A stretch of 36,650 nt of DNA from JANOYJ01 sp031373225 (GCA_031373225.1 JANMMM010000277.1:1-36650); one strand, 5' to 3'; shown: positions 13,776 to 23,224, numbered from the stretch's first letter. Notes: generated by a model from the letters alone, not told the origin. A program made the numbers and translations.

Positions 13776-16574
13776 ATGACGCAGGCAGCAAAATTTTCCT
13801 CCCGCCATATCGGGCCGCAGGAGTCCGACCAGCGTGAGATGCTGAAGACGCTCGGCATTCCCTCGCTGGAGACGCTGATCTCGCAGACCATCCCCGCCCC
13901 AATCCGCTTCCACGGCGCGCTGAACCTGCCCGAGGCGCTGAGCGAGGCGGACGCGCTTGATGAACTTCGCATCAAACTCGATCAAAACAAGCCGCTGAAG
14001 AGCTTCATCGGACAGGGCTATCACGGCACGCATGTGCCGCCGGTCATCCTGCGCAACCTGTTTGAAAACCCCGCCTGGTACACCGCCTACACGCCATACC
14101 AAGCCGAGATCAGCCAGGGCCGTCTGGAAATGCTGTTTCATTTCCAGACGTTAGTCTGCGAACTTACAGGCTTGGACGTCGCCTCCGCCTCGCTGCTGGA
14201 CGAGGCCACCGCCGTCGCCGAAGCCGCAGCGCTGGCCGTGCGGCATCATAAAAGCGAGCGCACGCAAATCGTCATTCTCGGCGCGCTGCATCCGCAGACC
14301 GTCGATGTGCTCAACACCCGCGCCGGACCGATGGGCCTGACCGTGGACTGCGAAAACATCGGCGAAAACACCGCCGCCGTGATCGTGCCCTGGCCGGACA
14401 CGCACGGCATCTATCACGACCATTCCCAAGCCATTGAACTTGCAAAGAAAAACGGCGCACTGGTCATCGCCGCCGCCGACCCGCTGGCGCTTGTTCTGCT
14501 TGAATCCCCGGCCAAATGGGGCGCGGACATGTCGGCTGGCTCGATGCAGCGCTTCGGCGTGCCGTTGGCGTTCGGCGGCCCGCACGCCGCCTATCTCGCC
14601 GTCACCAACGCGCTGACCCGCCTGATGCCGGGCCGTCTCGTCGGCCAGTCGCTCGACGCCGCAGGCCGTCCGGGCTACCGGCTCGCCTTGCAAACCCGCG
14701 AGCAGCATATCCGCCGCGACAAAGCGACCTCAAACATCTGCACCGCGCAGGCACTGCTCGCTAATATGGCGGCGGCCTATTCGGTCTGGCACGGACCCGA
14801 AGGGCTGGCTTCTATCGCCGGTCAGGTTCACGACCTCGCCTCGCGCTTTGCTTCTGCTGTGAAGGAAGCGGGCTATGCTATTGAAAATAACACCTTCTTC
14901 GATTGTGTCACTGTAAAAGCGCCGGGAAAAGCGGCTGAACTTGCTTCACAAGCCGAAAGGTCAGGCCGCTTCATCCGCATCATCGACGCCGACCGCGTCA
15001 GCGTCAATTTTGACGAAGCCTCCAGCGAAGTGGACGCGTTCGAGCTGGCTGAGCTGTTCGGCGCGTCAACCCTGCCCGCCGACGGCATCGCCAAGCTCCC
15101 GGCCCGCCGCTCCGGCTCATTCATGAGCCAGCCGGTGTTCCATGCGCACCGCTCGGAAACCGAAATGATGCGCTTCCTGCGCAAGCTGGCCGACAAGGAT
15201 CTGGCGCTCGACCGCGCCATGATCCCGCTCGGCTCCTGCACGATGAAACTGAACGCCGCCGCCGAAATGATCCCCGTGTCGTGGCCAAGCATCGCCAATC
15301 TGCACCCGTTCGCGCCAGACAAAAACTCCAAGGGCATCCGCGACATGATCGGCGAGCTTGAGGCTTGGCTGTGCGAAATCACCGGCTTCGCCGCCGTCTC
15401 GCTGCAGCCCAACGCCGGCAGCCAAGGCGAATATGCCGGGCTTCTGGCGATCCGCGCTTATCACGCCTCGCGCAAACAGGCGCGCCGCACCATCTGCCTC
15501 ATCCCCTCCTCCGCCCACGGCACCAACCCCGCCAGCGCCATAATGGCCGGTCTGGATGTGGTCGTCGTCCGCTGCACCGACAGCGGCGACATCGACATGG
15601 ATGATCTGCGCGGCAAGGCTGCGCACCATGCCGCCAATCTGGCCGCGCTGATGGTCACCTATCCGTCCACGCATGGCGTGTTTGAGCCAACGATCAAGGA
15701 CATCTGCGAAATCATTCACGGCTATGGCGGCCAGGTCTATCTCGACGGCGCCAATCTCAACGCTCTTGTCGGACTCGCCCGCCCCGGCGACATTGGCGCG
15801 GATGTCTGCCACATGAACCTGCACAAGACCTTCGCCATTCCGCATGGCGGCGGCGGGCCGGGCGTCGGGCCGATCGGCGTCGCCGCGCATCTGAAAAAGT
15901 TCCTGCCCGGCCATGTGACCCGCAAGACAAGCCGCGCCGTCTCCGCCGCCCCCTGGGGCAGCGCCAGCATCCTCGCCATTTCATGGATGTACATCCGCAT
16001 GCTCGGCCCGGACGGCGTCAAGCGCGCCTCGGAAGTGGCGATCCTGTCGGCGAACTATATCGCCAAGAAACTCGGCGGCCATTTCCCCATCGTCTACACC
16101 GGCGAAAACGGCCGCGTCGCGCACGAATGCATCCTCGACATCAGAGGCTTCAAGGAAACAGCCGGCGTCAGCGTCGAAGATGTCGCCAAGCGCCTCATCG
16201 ATTACGGCTTCCATGCCCCGACCATGTCTTGGCCTGTGACAGGAACTTTAATGGTAGAGCCGACCGAGTCCGAACCGAAAGAGGAGCTGGGCCGTTTCAT
16301 CGCTGCGATGAGTTCCATTGCCGGTGAAATCGCCAAGATTGCCAAGGGTGAATGGCCGCGCGAGGATAATCCGCTGATCAACGCCCCACACACAGCGGAG
16401 GAAGCCGTCGCTGACGAATGGGCGCACGCATATTCCCGCAAAACCGCCGCTTTTCCCGGAGGCGCGGGCCAGTACGAGTCCAAATACTGGCCGCCGGTGG
16501 CGCGCATCGACAATGTCTATGGCGACCGCAACCTCGTCTGCTCCTGCCCGCCGCTGGAACAGCTTGCAGGGTAA
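13776..16574 (+). CDS. gcvP: Glycine dehydrogenase (decarboxylating), P protein, single-chain form
   Basis: A 932-residue pyridoxal-phosphate enzyme that decarboxylates glycine and passes the aminomethyl group to GcvH. It is the fused form, with the N- and C-terminal halves (GcvPA and GcvPB in other bacteria) in one chain and normal length. The PLP lysine is Lys684 in NLHKTFAIPHGGGGPG, where the glycine-rich loop follows directly. The C-terminal half opens near PVFHAHRSETEMMRFL. The gene starts three bases after gcvH and ends the operon; no convincing terminator was found after it. Confidence 0.97.
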   Translation: MTQAAKFSSRHIGPQESDQREMLKTLGIPSLETLISQTIPAPIRFHGALNLPEALSEADALDELRIKLDQNKPLKSFIGQGYHGTHVPPVILRNLFENPAWYTAYTPYQAEISQGRLEMLFHFQTLVCELTGLDVASASLLDEATAVAEAAALAVRHHKSERTQIVILGALHPQTVDVLNTRAGPMGLTVDCENIGENTAAVIVPWPDTHGIYHDHSQAIELAKKNGALVIAAADPLALVLLESPAKWGADMSAGSMQRFGVPLAFGGPHAAYLAVTNALTRLMPGRLVGQSLDAAGRPGYRLALQTREQHIRRDKATSNICTAQALLANMAAAYSVWHGPEGLASIAGQVHDLASRFASAVKEAGYAIENNTFFDCVTVKAPGKAAELASQAERSGRFIRIIDADRVSVNFDEASSEVDAFELAELFGASTLPADGIAKLPARRSGSFMSQPVFHAHRSETEMMRFLRKLADKDLALDRAMIPLGSCTMKLNAAAEMIPVSWPSIANLHPFAPDKNSKGIRDMIGELEAWLCEITGFAAVSLQPNAGSQGEYAGLLAIRAYHASRKQARRTICLIPSSAHGTNPASAIMAGLDVVVVRCTDSGDIDMDDLRGKAAHHAANLAALMVTYPSTHGVFEPTIKDICEIIHGYGGQVYLDGANLNALVGLARPGDIGADVCHMNLHKTFAIPHGGGGPGVGPIGVAAHLKKFLPGHVTRKTSRAVSAAPWGSASILAISWMYIRMLGPDGVKRASEVAILSANYIAKKLGGHFPIVYTGENGRVAHECILDIRGFKETAGVSVEDVAKRLIDYGFHAPTMSWPVTGTLMVEPTESEPKEELGRFIAAMSSIAGEIAKIAKGEWPREDNPLINAPHTAEEAVADEWAHAYSRKTAAFPGGAGQYESKYWPPVARIDNVYGDRNLVCSCPPLEQLAG

Positions 16575-16887
16575 GGGCATGGTGTCTGCATAAAACGGCG
16601 GGGACTCTCTCTTGCGAAATTTGGGCTTGGCCCTTGTTAAGTCCAAATTTTTGATGGTGGCGCGCGGGGTTATCGTGGAGCTTGGCGTTTCGCGCGCCTT
16701 TTCATCGGACCTTTGCTTTCAAAAAGATGCCGAGCGCATTCCCGCCTTCTGGCTGATCGACCCTTTGACGCGCTTGCATCGGAGGATTGCAAATTGGCGA
16801 AGGATCGGAAGAACATCTAAATCCTGCCGTCCATGTCGGTTTCCGACCGCATTGATCATGTGTTCGAGAACAGGTGTGTTCCCATGA
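16575..16887. other. Intergenic region without a recognisable gene
   Basis: There are 313 bases between gcvP and the next candidate ORF. A 91-codon open frame covers 16612-16887, but its translation resembles nothing I know and it has no ribosome site. It may contain eroded coding sequence. No clear terminator or promoter was found. Confidence 0.4.
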
Positions 16888-17142
16888 ATGACGACCCGTC
16901 GACTGCGCCGCCGACTATTGGCGATCAAAGAAGCGCTCGAAAGTCTGCCGCGTCAGGCGCACTGGAGGGTGCGGGGCGTGATGGCCCGCGAGGCCAAGGT
17001 CTTTAATCCAGGCCGCTCCTCTCTCATGCACCTCGCCTTTGCGCCAGGGTTCCACCCGACAGGCCAGCGCGTGATCGACGTGGTCCTTGGCGACTGCCAC
17101 TACTTTGCGCCTGAGGCTTGGCATTGGTCGGACACGTCCTGA
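16888..17142 (+). CDS. Small conserved hypothetical protein, possibly degraded
   Basis: An 84-residue basic protein. The opening (RRLRRRLLAIKEALESLPRQ), the middle (NPGRSSL...APGFHPTG) and the end (VIDVVLGDCHYFAPEAW...SDTS) fit a family of short arginine-rich hypothetical proteins that I recall from Rhizobiales. Those have LxxLPRQA, RPGRxxPLRPGRPPGxR and an ExDxxLxxCHxLA...DTS end. Here the central proline/arginine block is altered (MHLAFAPGFH), so the copy may be decaying. The ribosome site is poor. Function is unknown and the family assignment is from memory. Confidence 0.45.
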   Translation: MTTRRLRRRLLAIKEALESLPRQAHWRVRGVMAREAKVFNPGRSSLMHLAFAPGFHPTGQRVIDVVLGDCHYFAPEAWHWSDTS

Positions 17143-17224
17143 GCCATTTCAGCTTTGCGGGATCCTGCGCACATGTACGGCGGACTAGCCGGGCGCGCAT
17201 TGGCACGCGTGTCGGGCAAACTGG

Positions 17225-17629
17225 CTAAACCTCTTCCAGTTCTATCAGCGTTCCCATAAAATCCTTCGGATGCAGGAACAGCACCGGCTTGCCATGCGCG
17301 CCAGCCTTCGGATCGCCATTGCCAAGCACCCGCGCCCCGCCTGCCTTGAGATGGTCGCGCGCGGCGATGATGTCGGTGACTTCATAGCAGAGGTGATGCA
17401 TGCCGCCGGATGGATTTTTGGCGAGGAACGCCGCAATCGGCGAGTTGTCGCCGAGCGGCTCCAGCAGCTCGATCTTGGTGTTGGCAAGCTCGACGAAGAC
17501 CACCGTCACCCCATGCTCTGGCAGCGCCTGCGGTTCGGTGAGCTTTGCCCCGAGCGCAGCGCGGTATTGCGCGCACGCCGCCGTCAAATCCGGCACCGCG
17601 AGCGCTACATGATTAAGCCTTCCCAGCAT
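17225..17629 (-). CDS. mce: Methylmalonyl-CoA epimerase
   Basis: A 134-residue vicinal-oxygen-chelate (glyoxalase-fold) enzyme that interconverts (2S)- and (2R)-methylmalonyl-CoA on the route from propionyl-CoA to succinyl-CoA. Seen are the opening LNHVALAVPDL with metal ligand His7, the second-half GMHHLCYEV with His78/His79, and the final LIELEE with Glu130. The length is typical. Its ATG follows the RNase J stop codon with no gap (TAAATG), so it is translated from the same message as the last gene of the long complex I transcript. Confidence 0.93.
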   Translation of the reverse strand: MLGRLNHVALAVPDLTAACAQYRAALGAKLTEPQALPEHGVTVVFVELANTKIELLEPLGDNSPIAAFLAKNPSGGMHHLCYEVTDIIAARDHLKAGGARVLGNGDPKAGAHGKPVLFLHPKDFMGTLIELEEV

Positions 17630-19303
17630 TTAGACCTGCGTGACAAACACCGTGACAATCGGCTTCTTGCCCCAAAAGTCCTCGGCGGCGGAGCGGACTG
17701 CGCGGCGCATGGCCTCGCGCACCAACTCCAGATCGCGGCGTTTGACGCGTGGGATTGAGTCAAATGCGCTCATCGCCGCGTCGAAAAGGACATCATCCAC
17801 CTCGTCGCCTTTGATCTGGATCGATGGCAGTCCAAATGACTCAAGGTCCGGGTCGCCGACAATATTGTATTTCCCATCTACCGTGACCGACAGGCCGACA
17901 TGGCCCGCGAATGCCAGTTTGCGGCGCTCGCCAATTCCGGCCTCGTCGAAATCGCCGAGCACTTTGCCGTCCTTGTAGATGCGCCCATGCGGCGCATCGT
18001 CGATCACTTCCGCCCTGCCCGGCGCGAGGCGCAGCATGTCGCCGTTGCGCACGCGGGCGACCTGGCCGATGCCCTCGTTTGCGCCCAGCGCCGCCTGCGC
18101 CGTCAGATGCGCCGCTTCGCCATGCACCGGCACAAGGATCTGCGGCTTGACCCATGCATACATTTTCTTCAGCTCATTGCGGCGCGGGTGGCCGGAGACA
18201 TGCACCAGCTGCTGCTCGTCGGTGATGATTTCGATGCCCTGATCGATCAGCTTGTTTTTGATGTCGAGGATGGCCTTTTCATTGCCCGGAATGGTGCGGG
18301 AGGAGAAAATCACCGTGTCGCCCGGCACGAATTTGATCGAGCGCATCTCGTCGTTTGCCAGCTTTGCCAGCGCCGCGCGCGATTCGCCTTGGCTGCCGGT
18401 GAGGATGACGACGCAGTTCTGCCGCGGCAGCGAGGCAAAGTCGTCTTCGGCCAGCGTCTCCGGCATGCCTTCCATATAGCCAAGCTCGCCGGACACTTCG
18501 AGCATCCGCTTCATCGAGCGGCCAAGCACAATGACCGAGCGCCCGGCGTCGCGCGCGGCCAGCATGACGTTGCGGATGCGGCCGACGTTGGACGAGAAGG
18601 ACGTGACCGCGACGCGGCCTTTGGCCTCTATGATAATTTTGGTGAGGTTCACGCCGACGGCCTTCTCCGAGGGCGAGTCCCCCTCGCGCATGGCGTTGGT
18701 GGAATCGCACATCAGCGCCAGAACGCCTTCCGCGCCTATCTCGCTGAAGCGCTTGCCGTCCGTCGGCAGGCCCATCGACGGCGTGTCATCGAGTTTCCAA
18801 TCGCCGGTGTGAACGATTGTGCCGAGCGGTGTGCGGATGGCGAGCGCAACCGGTTCCGGTATGGAATGGGTGACGTTGATGGCTTCGATCTCGAACGGGC
18901 CGATATTGAAACGGTCGCCGACCTTGTAGACGGTCAACGGAATCTTCTCGACGCCCGGTTCAAAAAACCGCTTGGCCTCAAGCAGCCCGGCGCAGAAAGG
19001 CGTCACAAACACCGGAACGCGAAGCCGTGGCCACAGGTCCATCACCGCGCCATAATGGTCCTCATGCGCATGGGTGATGACCATGCCCAGAATATTAGCG
19101 CGTTCGCCTTCGAGAAACCGGATGTCGGGCAGTACAAGGTCAACGCCGGGAAGGTCCGGCCCCGGAAAGGTCACGCCGCAGTCGATGATGATCCATTTGC
19201 GCATGGTTGGCGGGCCGAACCCGTAAAGCGCCATGTTCATGCCGATTTCGCCGACGCCGCCGAGTGGCAGAAAGACGAGTTCGTTCTTATTGTCCTTAGT
19301 CAT
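17630..19303 (-). CDS. rnj: Ribonuclease J
   Basis: A 557-residue metallo-beta-lactamase/beta-CASP ribonuclease with 5'-3' exonuclease and endonuclease activity in RNA processing and decay. The zinc motif HAHEDH is at 78-83, and the opening FLPLGGVGEIGMNM is characteristic. Later come the beta-CASP region (SGHPRRNELKKMYAWVKP) and PVHGEAAHL with a further histidine. The length fits bacterial RNase J. It lies 12 bases downstream of birA and is directly joined to the epimerase. Alphaproteobacteria commonly carry one RNase J gene at this place behind the nuo operon. Confidence 0.96.
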   Translation of the reverse strand: MTKDNKNELVFLPLGGVGEIGMNMALYGFGPPTMRKWIIIDCGVTFPGPDLPGVDLVLPDIRFLEGERANILGMVITHAHEDHYGAVMDLWPRLRVPVFVTPFCAGLLEAKRFFEPGVEKIPLTVYKVGDRFNIGPFEIEAINVTHSIPEPVALAIRTPLGTIVHTGDWKLDDTPSMGLPTDGKRFSEIGAEGVLALMCDSTNAMREGDSPSEKAVGVNLTKIIIEAKGRVAVTSFSSNVGRIRNVMLAARDAGRSVIVLGRSMKRMLEVSGELGYMEGMPETLAEDDFASLPRQNCVVILTGSQGESRAALAKLANDEMRSIKFVPGDTVIFSSRTIPGNEKAILDIKNKLIDQGIEIITDEQQLVHVSGHPRRNELKKMYAWVKPQILVPVHGEAAHLTAQAALGANEGIGQVARVRNGDMLRLAPGRAEVIDDAPHGRIYKDGKVLGDFDEAGIGERRKLAFAGHVGLSVTVDGKYNIVGDPDLESFGLPSIQIKGDEVDDVLFDAAMSAFDSIPRVKRRDLELVREAMRRAVRSAAEDFWGKKPIVTVFVTQV

Positions 19304-19315
19304 GCTTTTCCTAGC

Positions 19316-20083
19316 TTAAACGGGTGGGCCGAAGAAGACATCGCCCGCCGAGATGTGCCTTATCTCGCTGTTTTGTAGGCGCAACACAAGCCGCCCCGCA
19401 GCGTCTATGTCCTCGAAAACACCTTCAAGCTGGCCAGCGGGCAGATTGACATTGATTTTCTCACCAATTCCGCCAGCCAGGTTCAGCCATTCCGAGCGAA
19501 TTTGCGGAAAGCCCTTGCCGTGGTTCCAAGCCCCAAGCGTTGCCGCCATATTGTGAGCGAGGTGTTGAAAAAGTGCATCCGGCTTTGTTGCAAGACCCAG
19601 CTCAGCCAAGTCAGTGGCTTGATACAGCGCCGGGTCCGGGTGGTGCGCGCAGTTGATGCCGATGCCGATGGAGACCGCCAAGGGCCCTTCCTCCAAAGCC
19701 AGGCTTTCGAGCAGAATGCCGCTGATCTTCTTGCCATTGGCAAGAATGTCATTCGGCCATTTGATTCTGAACTCATGCCGCCCTGCTCCCGGGAGGGAGG
19801 CCAGCGCGCCATGCACGGCGCAGGCGACGGCCAAGGGCAGCGTGCCGAGCTTTTCAAGGTCGTGCGCCGGGTCAATGAGCAGCAGGGAACAATAGAGGTT
19901 TCCCCGCTCGGACACCCATGGCCTTCCCTGCCTGCCCTTGCCCTGAACCTGCCGCGCGGCGCTTATCCAGAGCCTGCCGGGATCGCCGGACTTTGCGGCG
20001 GCGAGCGCGTCGGCGTTGGTGGAGCCGGTTTCGTCGAGTTCGGTGAGACGCCAGCCGGGCAGTCCCTGTATCGGATTTGGCAT
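19316..20083 (-). CDS. birA: Biotin--[acetyl-CoA-carboxylase] ligase
   Basis: A 255-residue enzyme that activates biotin as biotinyl-AMP and attaches it to carrier proteins such as AccB. The ligase signature GKGRQGRPW is at 48-56 (GRGRxGR type), KWPNDI follows at 108-113, and GKKISGILLE completes the active site. There is no N-terminal helix-turn-helix, so unlike E. coli BirA it is not expected to repress biotin genes. It begins three bases after the nuoN stop and lies 12 bases ahead of rnj. Propionyl-CoA carboxylase, another biotin enzyme, would feed the epimerase encoded two genes on. Confidence 0.95.
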   Translation of the reverse strand: MPNPIQGLPGWRLTELDETGSTNADALAAAKSGDPGRLWISAARQVQGKGRQGRPWVSERGNLYCSLLLIDPAHDLEKLGTLPLAVACAVHGALASLPGAGRHEFRIKWPNDILANGKKISGILLESLALEEGPLAVSIGIGINCAHHPDPALYQATDLAELGLATKPDALFQHLAHNMAATLGAWNHGKGFPQIRSEWLNLAGGIGEKINVNLPAGQLEGVFEDIDAAGRLVLRLQNSEIRHISAGDVFFGPPV

Positions 20084-20086
20084 TTT

Positions 20087-21520
20087 CTAGAAAAACGACC
20101 CCGCCGCCACCTGCGCGACAAAGCTCACCGGCCCGCCGATCACGACATAGAACAGCACAAACGCGCCCGACACGCCTAATACGGCGCGCAGTTCGAACGG
20201 CATGTCGAGGACTCCTTCCTTGGCGTCGTCGAACCACATGATTTTGATAATGCGCAGATAATAATAAGCGCCCACCACCGAGGCCAGAACGCCGATGACC
20301 GAGAGCGCGTAAAGGTCGGCTTCAATGGCGGCGAGGAAGACGTACCATTTTCCCCAGAACCCGGCGAGCGGCGGGATGCCTGCGAGCGAGAACATCAGGA
20401 TAGTGAGCGCAATGGCCATCCAGGGATTGGTTTTGGAAATGCCGGCGAGGTCCGAAATATTCTCGACATTGCCGTCTTTGGTGCGCATCGCGAGGATGCA
20501 GGCGAATGTGCCGAGCGTCATGACGAGATAGATCAGCATGTAAATGGCGACACCCTTGACGCCGGCCTGCGTGCCCGCGGCAAGGCCGACCAGCGCGAAG
20601 CCGACATGGCCGATGGAGGAGAAAGCCATCAGCCGTTTGATGTTGGTCTGGCCGATGGCGGCGAAGGCGCCGAGCAGCATTGAGGCGATGGAGATGAAGA
20701 CGATCACCTGCTGCCAGTCGGCCTTGACCGGAATAAACCCGTCCATGACAACGCGCACCAGCATCGCCATCGCCGCCATTTTCGGCGCGGCGGCGAAGAA
20801 GGCGGTCACCGGCGTCGGCGCGCCCTCATAAACGTCCGGCGTCCACATGTGGAACGGCACGGCGGAAATCTTGAACGACAAGCCCGCGAGGATGAAGACA
20901 AGACCGAACAGGAGGCCGATCTGGCGCTCAGAGCCGGTCAGCGCCGTGGCGATTTCGGCAAAGCCGATCTGGCCGGTGAAGCCGTAGACCAGCGAAATGC
21001 CGTAGAGCAGCATGCCGGACGACAGCGCGCCGAGGACGAAATATTTAAGGCCGGCCTCGGTGGATTTCAGGTTCTCGCGGTTGAACGCGGCCACGACGTA
21101 AAGCGCCAGCGACTGCAGCTCCAGCCCCATATAGAGCGCCAGCATATTGTTGGCGGAGACCATAAGCATCATGCCCAAGGTGGAGAGCAGCACGAGAATG
21201 GGGAACTCGAACTTGTTGAGCTTGTCCTGTTCAGCAAAAGGCATCGACATCCACAGCGTGAAGAAAGCGCCGATGAGGACCAGCATTTTCATGAAGCCTG
21301 CGAAGGAATCGCTGGTGTAGCCGCTGCCAAATGCGTTGCCGGCGGAACCCATAGTCACGAACCATGCCGCGAGCGCCAAAACGCCAAGCGACAGCCAAGT
21401 CACCAGCTTGAACGCGCCAGCTTTCGAATAGACGCCAACCATCAGCAGGATAACCGCGCCCAGGGCGACGATGACTTCCGGCGCGGCGAGGGAGAAACTG
21501 GCGGAAAAGTCAGCCAACAT
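20087..21520 (-). CDS. nuoN: NADH-quinone oxidoreductase subunit N
   Basis: A 477-residue membrane subunit of complex I, one of three antiporter-like proton-channel subunits. About 14 hydrophobic helices are seen. The conserved channel segment PFHMWTPDVYEGAPTPVTAFFAAAPKMA carries the charged residues of the family, and GHVGFALVGLA and NPWMAIALTILMFSLAGIPPLAGFWGKWY are typical C-terminal blocks. GAGGG lies nine bases before the ATG. It is last of the nuo genes and is separated from nuoM by 192 bases that hold a large palindromic repeat. Confidence 0.97.
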   Translation of the reverse strand: MLADFSASFSLAAPEVIVALGAVILLMVGVYSKAGAFKLVTWLSLGVLALAAWFVTMGSAGNAFGSGYTSDSFAGFMKMLVLIGAFFTLWMSMPFAEQDKLNKFEFPILVLLSTLGMMLMVSANNMLALYMGLELQSLALYVVAAFNRENLKSTEAGLKYFVLGALSSGMLLYGISLVYGFTGQIGFAEIATALTGSERQIGLLFGLVFILAGLSFKISAVPFHMWTPDVYEGAPTPVTAFFAAAPKMAAMAMLVRVVMDGFIPVKADWQQVIVFISIASMLLGAFAAIGQTNIKRLMAFSSIGHVGFALVGLAAGTQAGVKGVAIYMLIYLVMTLGTFACILAMRTKDGNVENISDLAGISKTNPWMAIALTILMFSLAGIPPLAGFWGKWYVFLAAIEADLYALSVIGVLASVVGAYYYLRIIKIMWFDDAKEGVLDMPFELRAVLGVSGAFVLFYVVIGGPVSFVAQVAAGSFF

Positions 21521-21560
21521 GGGCGCGTCCCTCGTTTTTGTCGATCAATCGTCCAGCCTC

Positions 21561-21697
21561 GGCGCTGCCCCTCATCCGCCCTGCGGGCACCTTCTCCCCG
21601 CAAGAAGCGGGGAGAAGGAAAGAACGGCGCACTTCTTCCCTTCTCCCCGTTCTTACGGGGAGAAGGTGGCCCGAAGGGTCGGATGAGGGGCAGCGCC
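21561..21697. repeat. Large palindromic intergenic repeat (rhizobial RIME-like) between nuoM and nuoN
   Basis: The element starts ggcgctgcccctcatccg and ends with the reverse complement of that sequence. Each arm holds a small internal hairpin of ccttctccccg type (ccttctccccgcaagaag...; ccttctccccgttcttac...). The two arms of about 60 bases are near-complementary overall, so the transcript can fold into one long or two short hairpins. Sequences of this form (ccctcatccg...accttctccccg) are, as I recall, abundant mosaic repeats in Rhizobiales genomes. Confidence 0.8.
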
Positions 21698-21712
21698 GAA
21701 AGAGCAAATTTG

Positions 21713-23224
21713 TCATTTCACCGCCCCCGCCGCCGCGAGCGCGGCTTGGTTGGCGGTGGAATAGTCTGATATCAGCGCATCGACGGACACGGCGGTCGCG
21801 TCGAACACCGGCTTTGGATAGACGCCGTAGAAGAGGACGAGGAAGACCAGCGGATAGAGGATCGCCTTCTCGCGCCTTGAAAGATCAAGCAGACCCTTGA
21901 GGCTTTCCTTGTCGAGCGTGCCGAAAATCACCCGGCGGTAAAGCCACAGCGCATAGGCGGCGGAGAGGATGACGCCGAGCGTCGCAAATGCCGCCACCCA
22001 GGTGTTGACGCGGAACGCCCCCATCAAAGTGAGGAACTCGCCGACAAACGAGGATGTGCCCGGCAGGCCGACATTGGCCATGGTGAAAATCATCAGCGCC
22101 ACGGCATATTTCGGCATATTGTGCACCAGCCCGCCATAGGCGGCGATATCGCGCGTGTGCATCCGGTCGTAGATGACGCCGACGCACAGGAACAGCGCGC
22201 CGGAGACGAGGCCGTGGCTGAGCATCTGGAAAATGCCGCCCTGAATGCCCTGCACATTGGCGGTGAAAATACCCATCGTCACATAACCCATATGCGCTAC
22301 AGAGGAATAGGCGATCAGCTTCTTCATGTCCTCCTGCATCAGCGCCACCAGCGAGGTGTAGATGATGGCGACGATGGAGAGGGTGAAAACGAAGGGCGCA
22401 AAATACTCGCTGGCGATGGGAAACATCGGCAGTGAGAAGCGCAGGAAACCGTAGCCGCCCATTTTCAACAGGATTGCCGCAAGGATCACCGATCCCGCCG
22501 TCGGCGCTTCAACGTGCGCGTCGGGCAGCCAGGTGTGCACCGGCCACATCGGCATTTTCACCGCGAACGAGGCGAAGAAGGCGAGCCAAAGCCATGTCTG
22601 CATCCCAGCCGGGAACTCATATTTCAACAACGCCGGAATATCGGTCGTGCCGGCCTGCCAATACATCGCCATGATCGCGAGCAGCATCAGCACCGAGCCG
22701 AGCAGGGTGTAGAGGAAGAATTTGAACGAGGCATAGACGCGCCGCTTGCCACCCCAGACGCCGATGATCAGGAACATCGGGATGAGGCCGGCTTCGAAAT
22801 ACACGTAGAAAAGCACGATGTCGAGCGCGGTGAACACGCCGATCATCAACGTCTCGAGAATGAGGAAGGCGATGAAATAGGACTTAACACGCGTCTCGAC
22901 CGATTCCCAGCTCGCCGCGATACAGAACGGCATGAGGAAGGTGGTGAGAATGACGAACAGCATCGATATGCCGTCCACGCCCAGATGATAGCGGATGCCG
23001 CCGTCCAGCCACGGCTTGTTCTCGACAAACTGGAAATCCGCCGTTGTGGTGTCAAAGCCGGTCCAGATCAGCAGCGACACGAGGAATGTCGCAAGCGTCG
23101 TGAACAGCGCGATCCAGCGGATGTTGCGCCGGCCGGATTCCTCATTGTCATTGATGAACATCATCAGAACGACGCCGACGATGGGCAGGAACGTGATGGT
23201 CGAGAGTATTGGCCAGCCGGTCAT
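21713..23224 (-). CDS. nuoM: NADH-quinone oxidoreductase subunit M
   Basis: A 503-residue antiporter-like membrane subunit of complex I with about 14 helices. Conserved charged channel positions lie in MWPVHTWLPDAHVEAPTA and ILLKMGGYGFLRF, and in AYSSVAHMGYVTMG. Its start overlaps the end of nuoL by four bases (ATGA), which suggests translational coupling. It is followed by the palindromic repeat and then nuoN. Confidence 0.97.
   Translation of the reverse strand: MTGWPILSTITFLPIVGVVLMMFINDNEESGRRNIRWIALFTTLATFLVSLLIWTGFDTTTADFQFVENKPWLDGGIRYHLGVDGISMLFVILTTFLMPFCIAASWESVETRVKSYFIAFLILETLMIGVFTALDIVLFYVYFEAGLIPMFLIIGVWGGKRRVYASFKFFLYTLLGSVLMLLAIMAMYWQAGTTDIPALLKYEFPAGMQTWLWLAFFASFAVKMPMWPVHTWLPDAHVEAPTAGSVILAAILLKMGGYGFLRFSLPMFPIASEYFAPFVFTLSIVAIIYTSLVALMQEDMKKLIAYSSVAHMGYVTMGIFTANVQGIQGGIFQMLSHGLVSGALFLCVGVIYDRMHTRDIAAYGGLVHNMPKYAVALMIFTMANVGLPGTSSFVGEFLTLMGAFRVNTWVAAFATLGVILSAAYALWLYRRVIFGTLDKESLKGLLDLSRREKAILYPLVFLVLFYGVYPKPVFDATAVSVDALISDYSTANQAALAAAGAVK

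Noticed and set aside
14151..15914. Minus-strand frames of 185 and 265 codons inside gcvP
   Set aside because: They are shadow frames of gcvP without family features or ribosome sites.
17900..19378. 492-codon plus-strand frame opposite rnj
   Set aside because: It is antisense to RNase J, whose motifs and length are certain; the His/Arg-rich composition is typical of a shadow frame.
21561..21697. CRISPR array or IS end in the nuoM-nuoN gap
   Set aside because: There are only two inverted arms and no spaced direct repeats or transposase; it fits a palindromic intergenic repeat.
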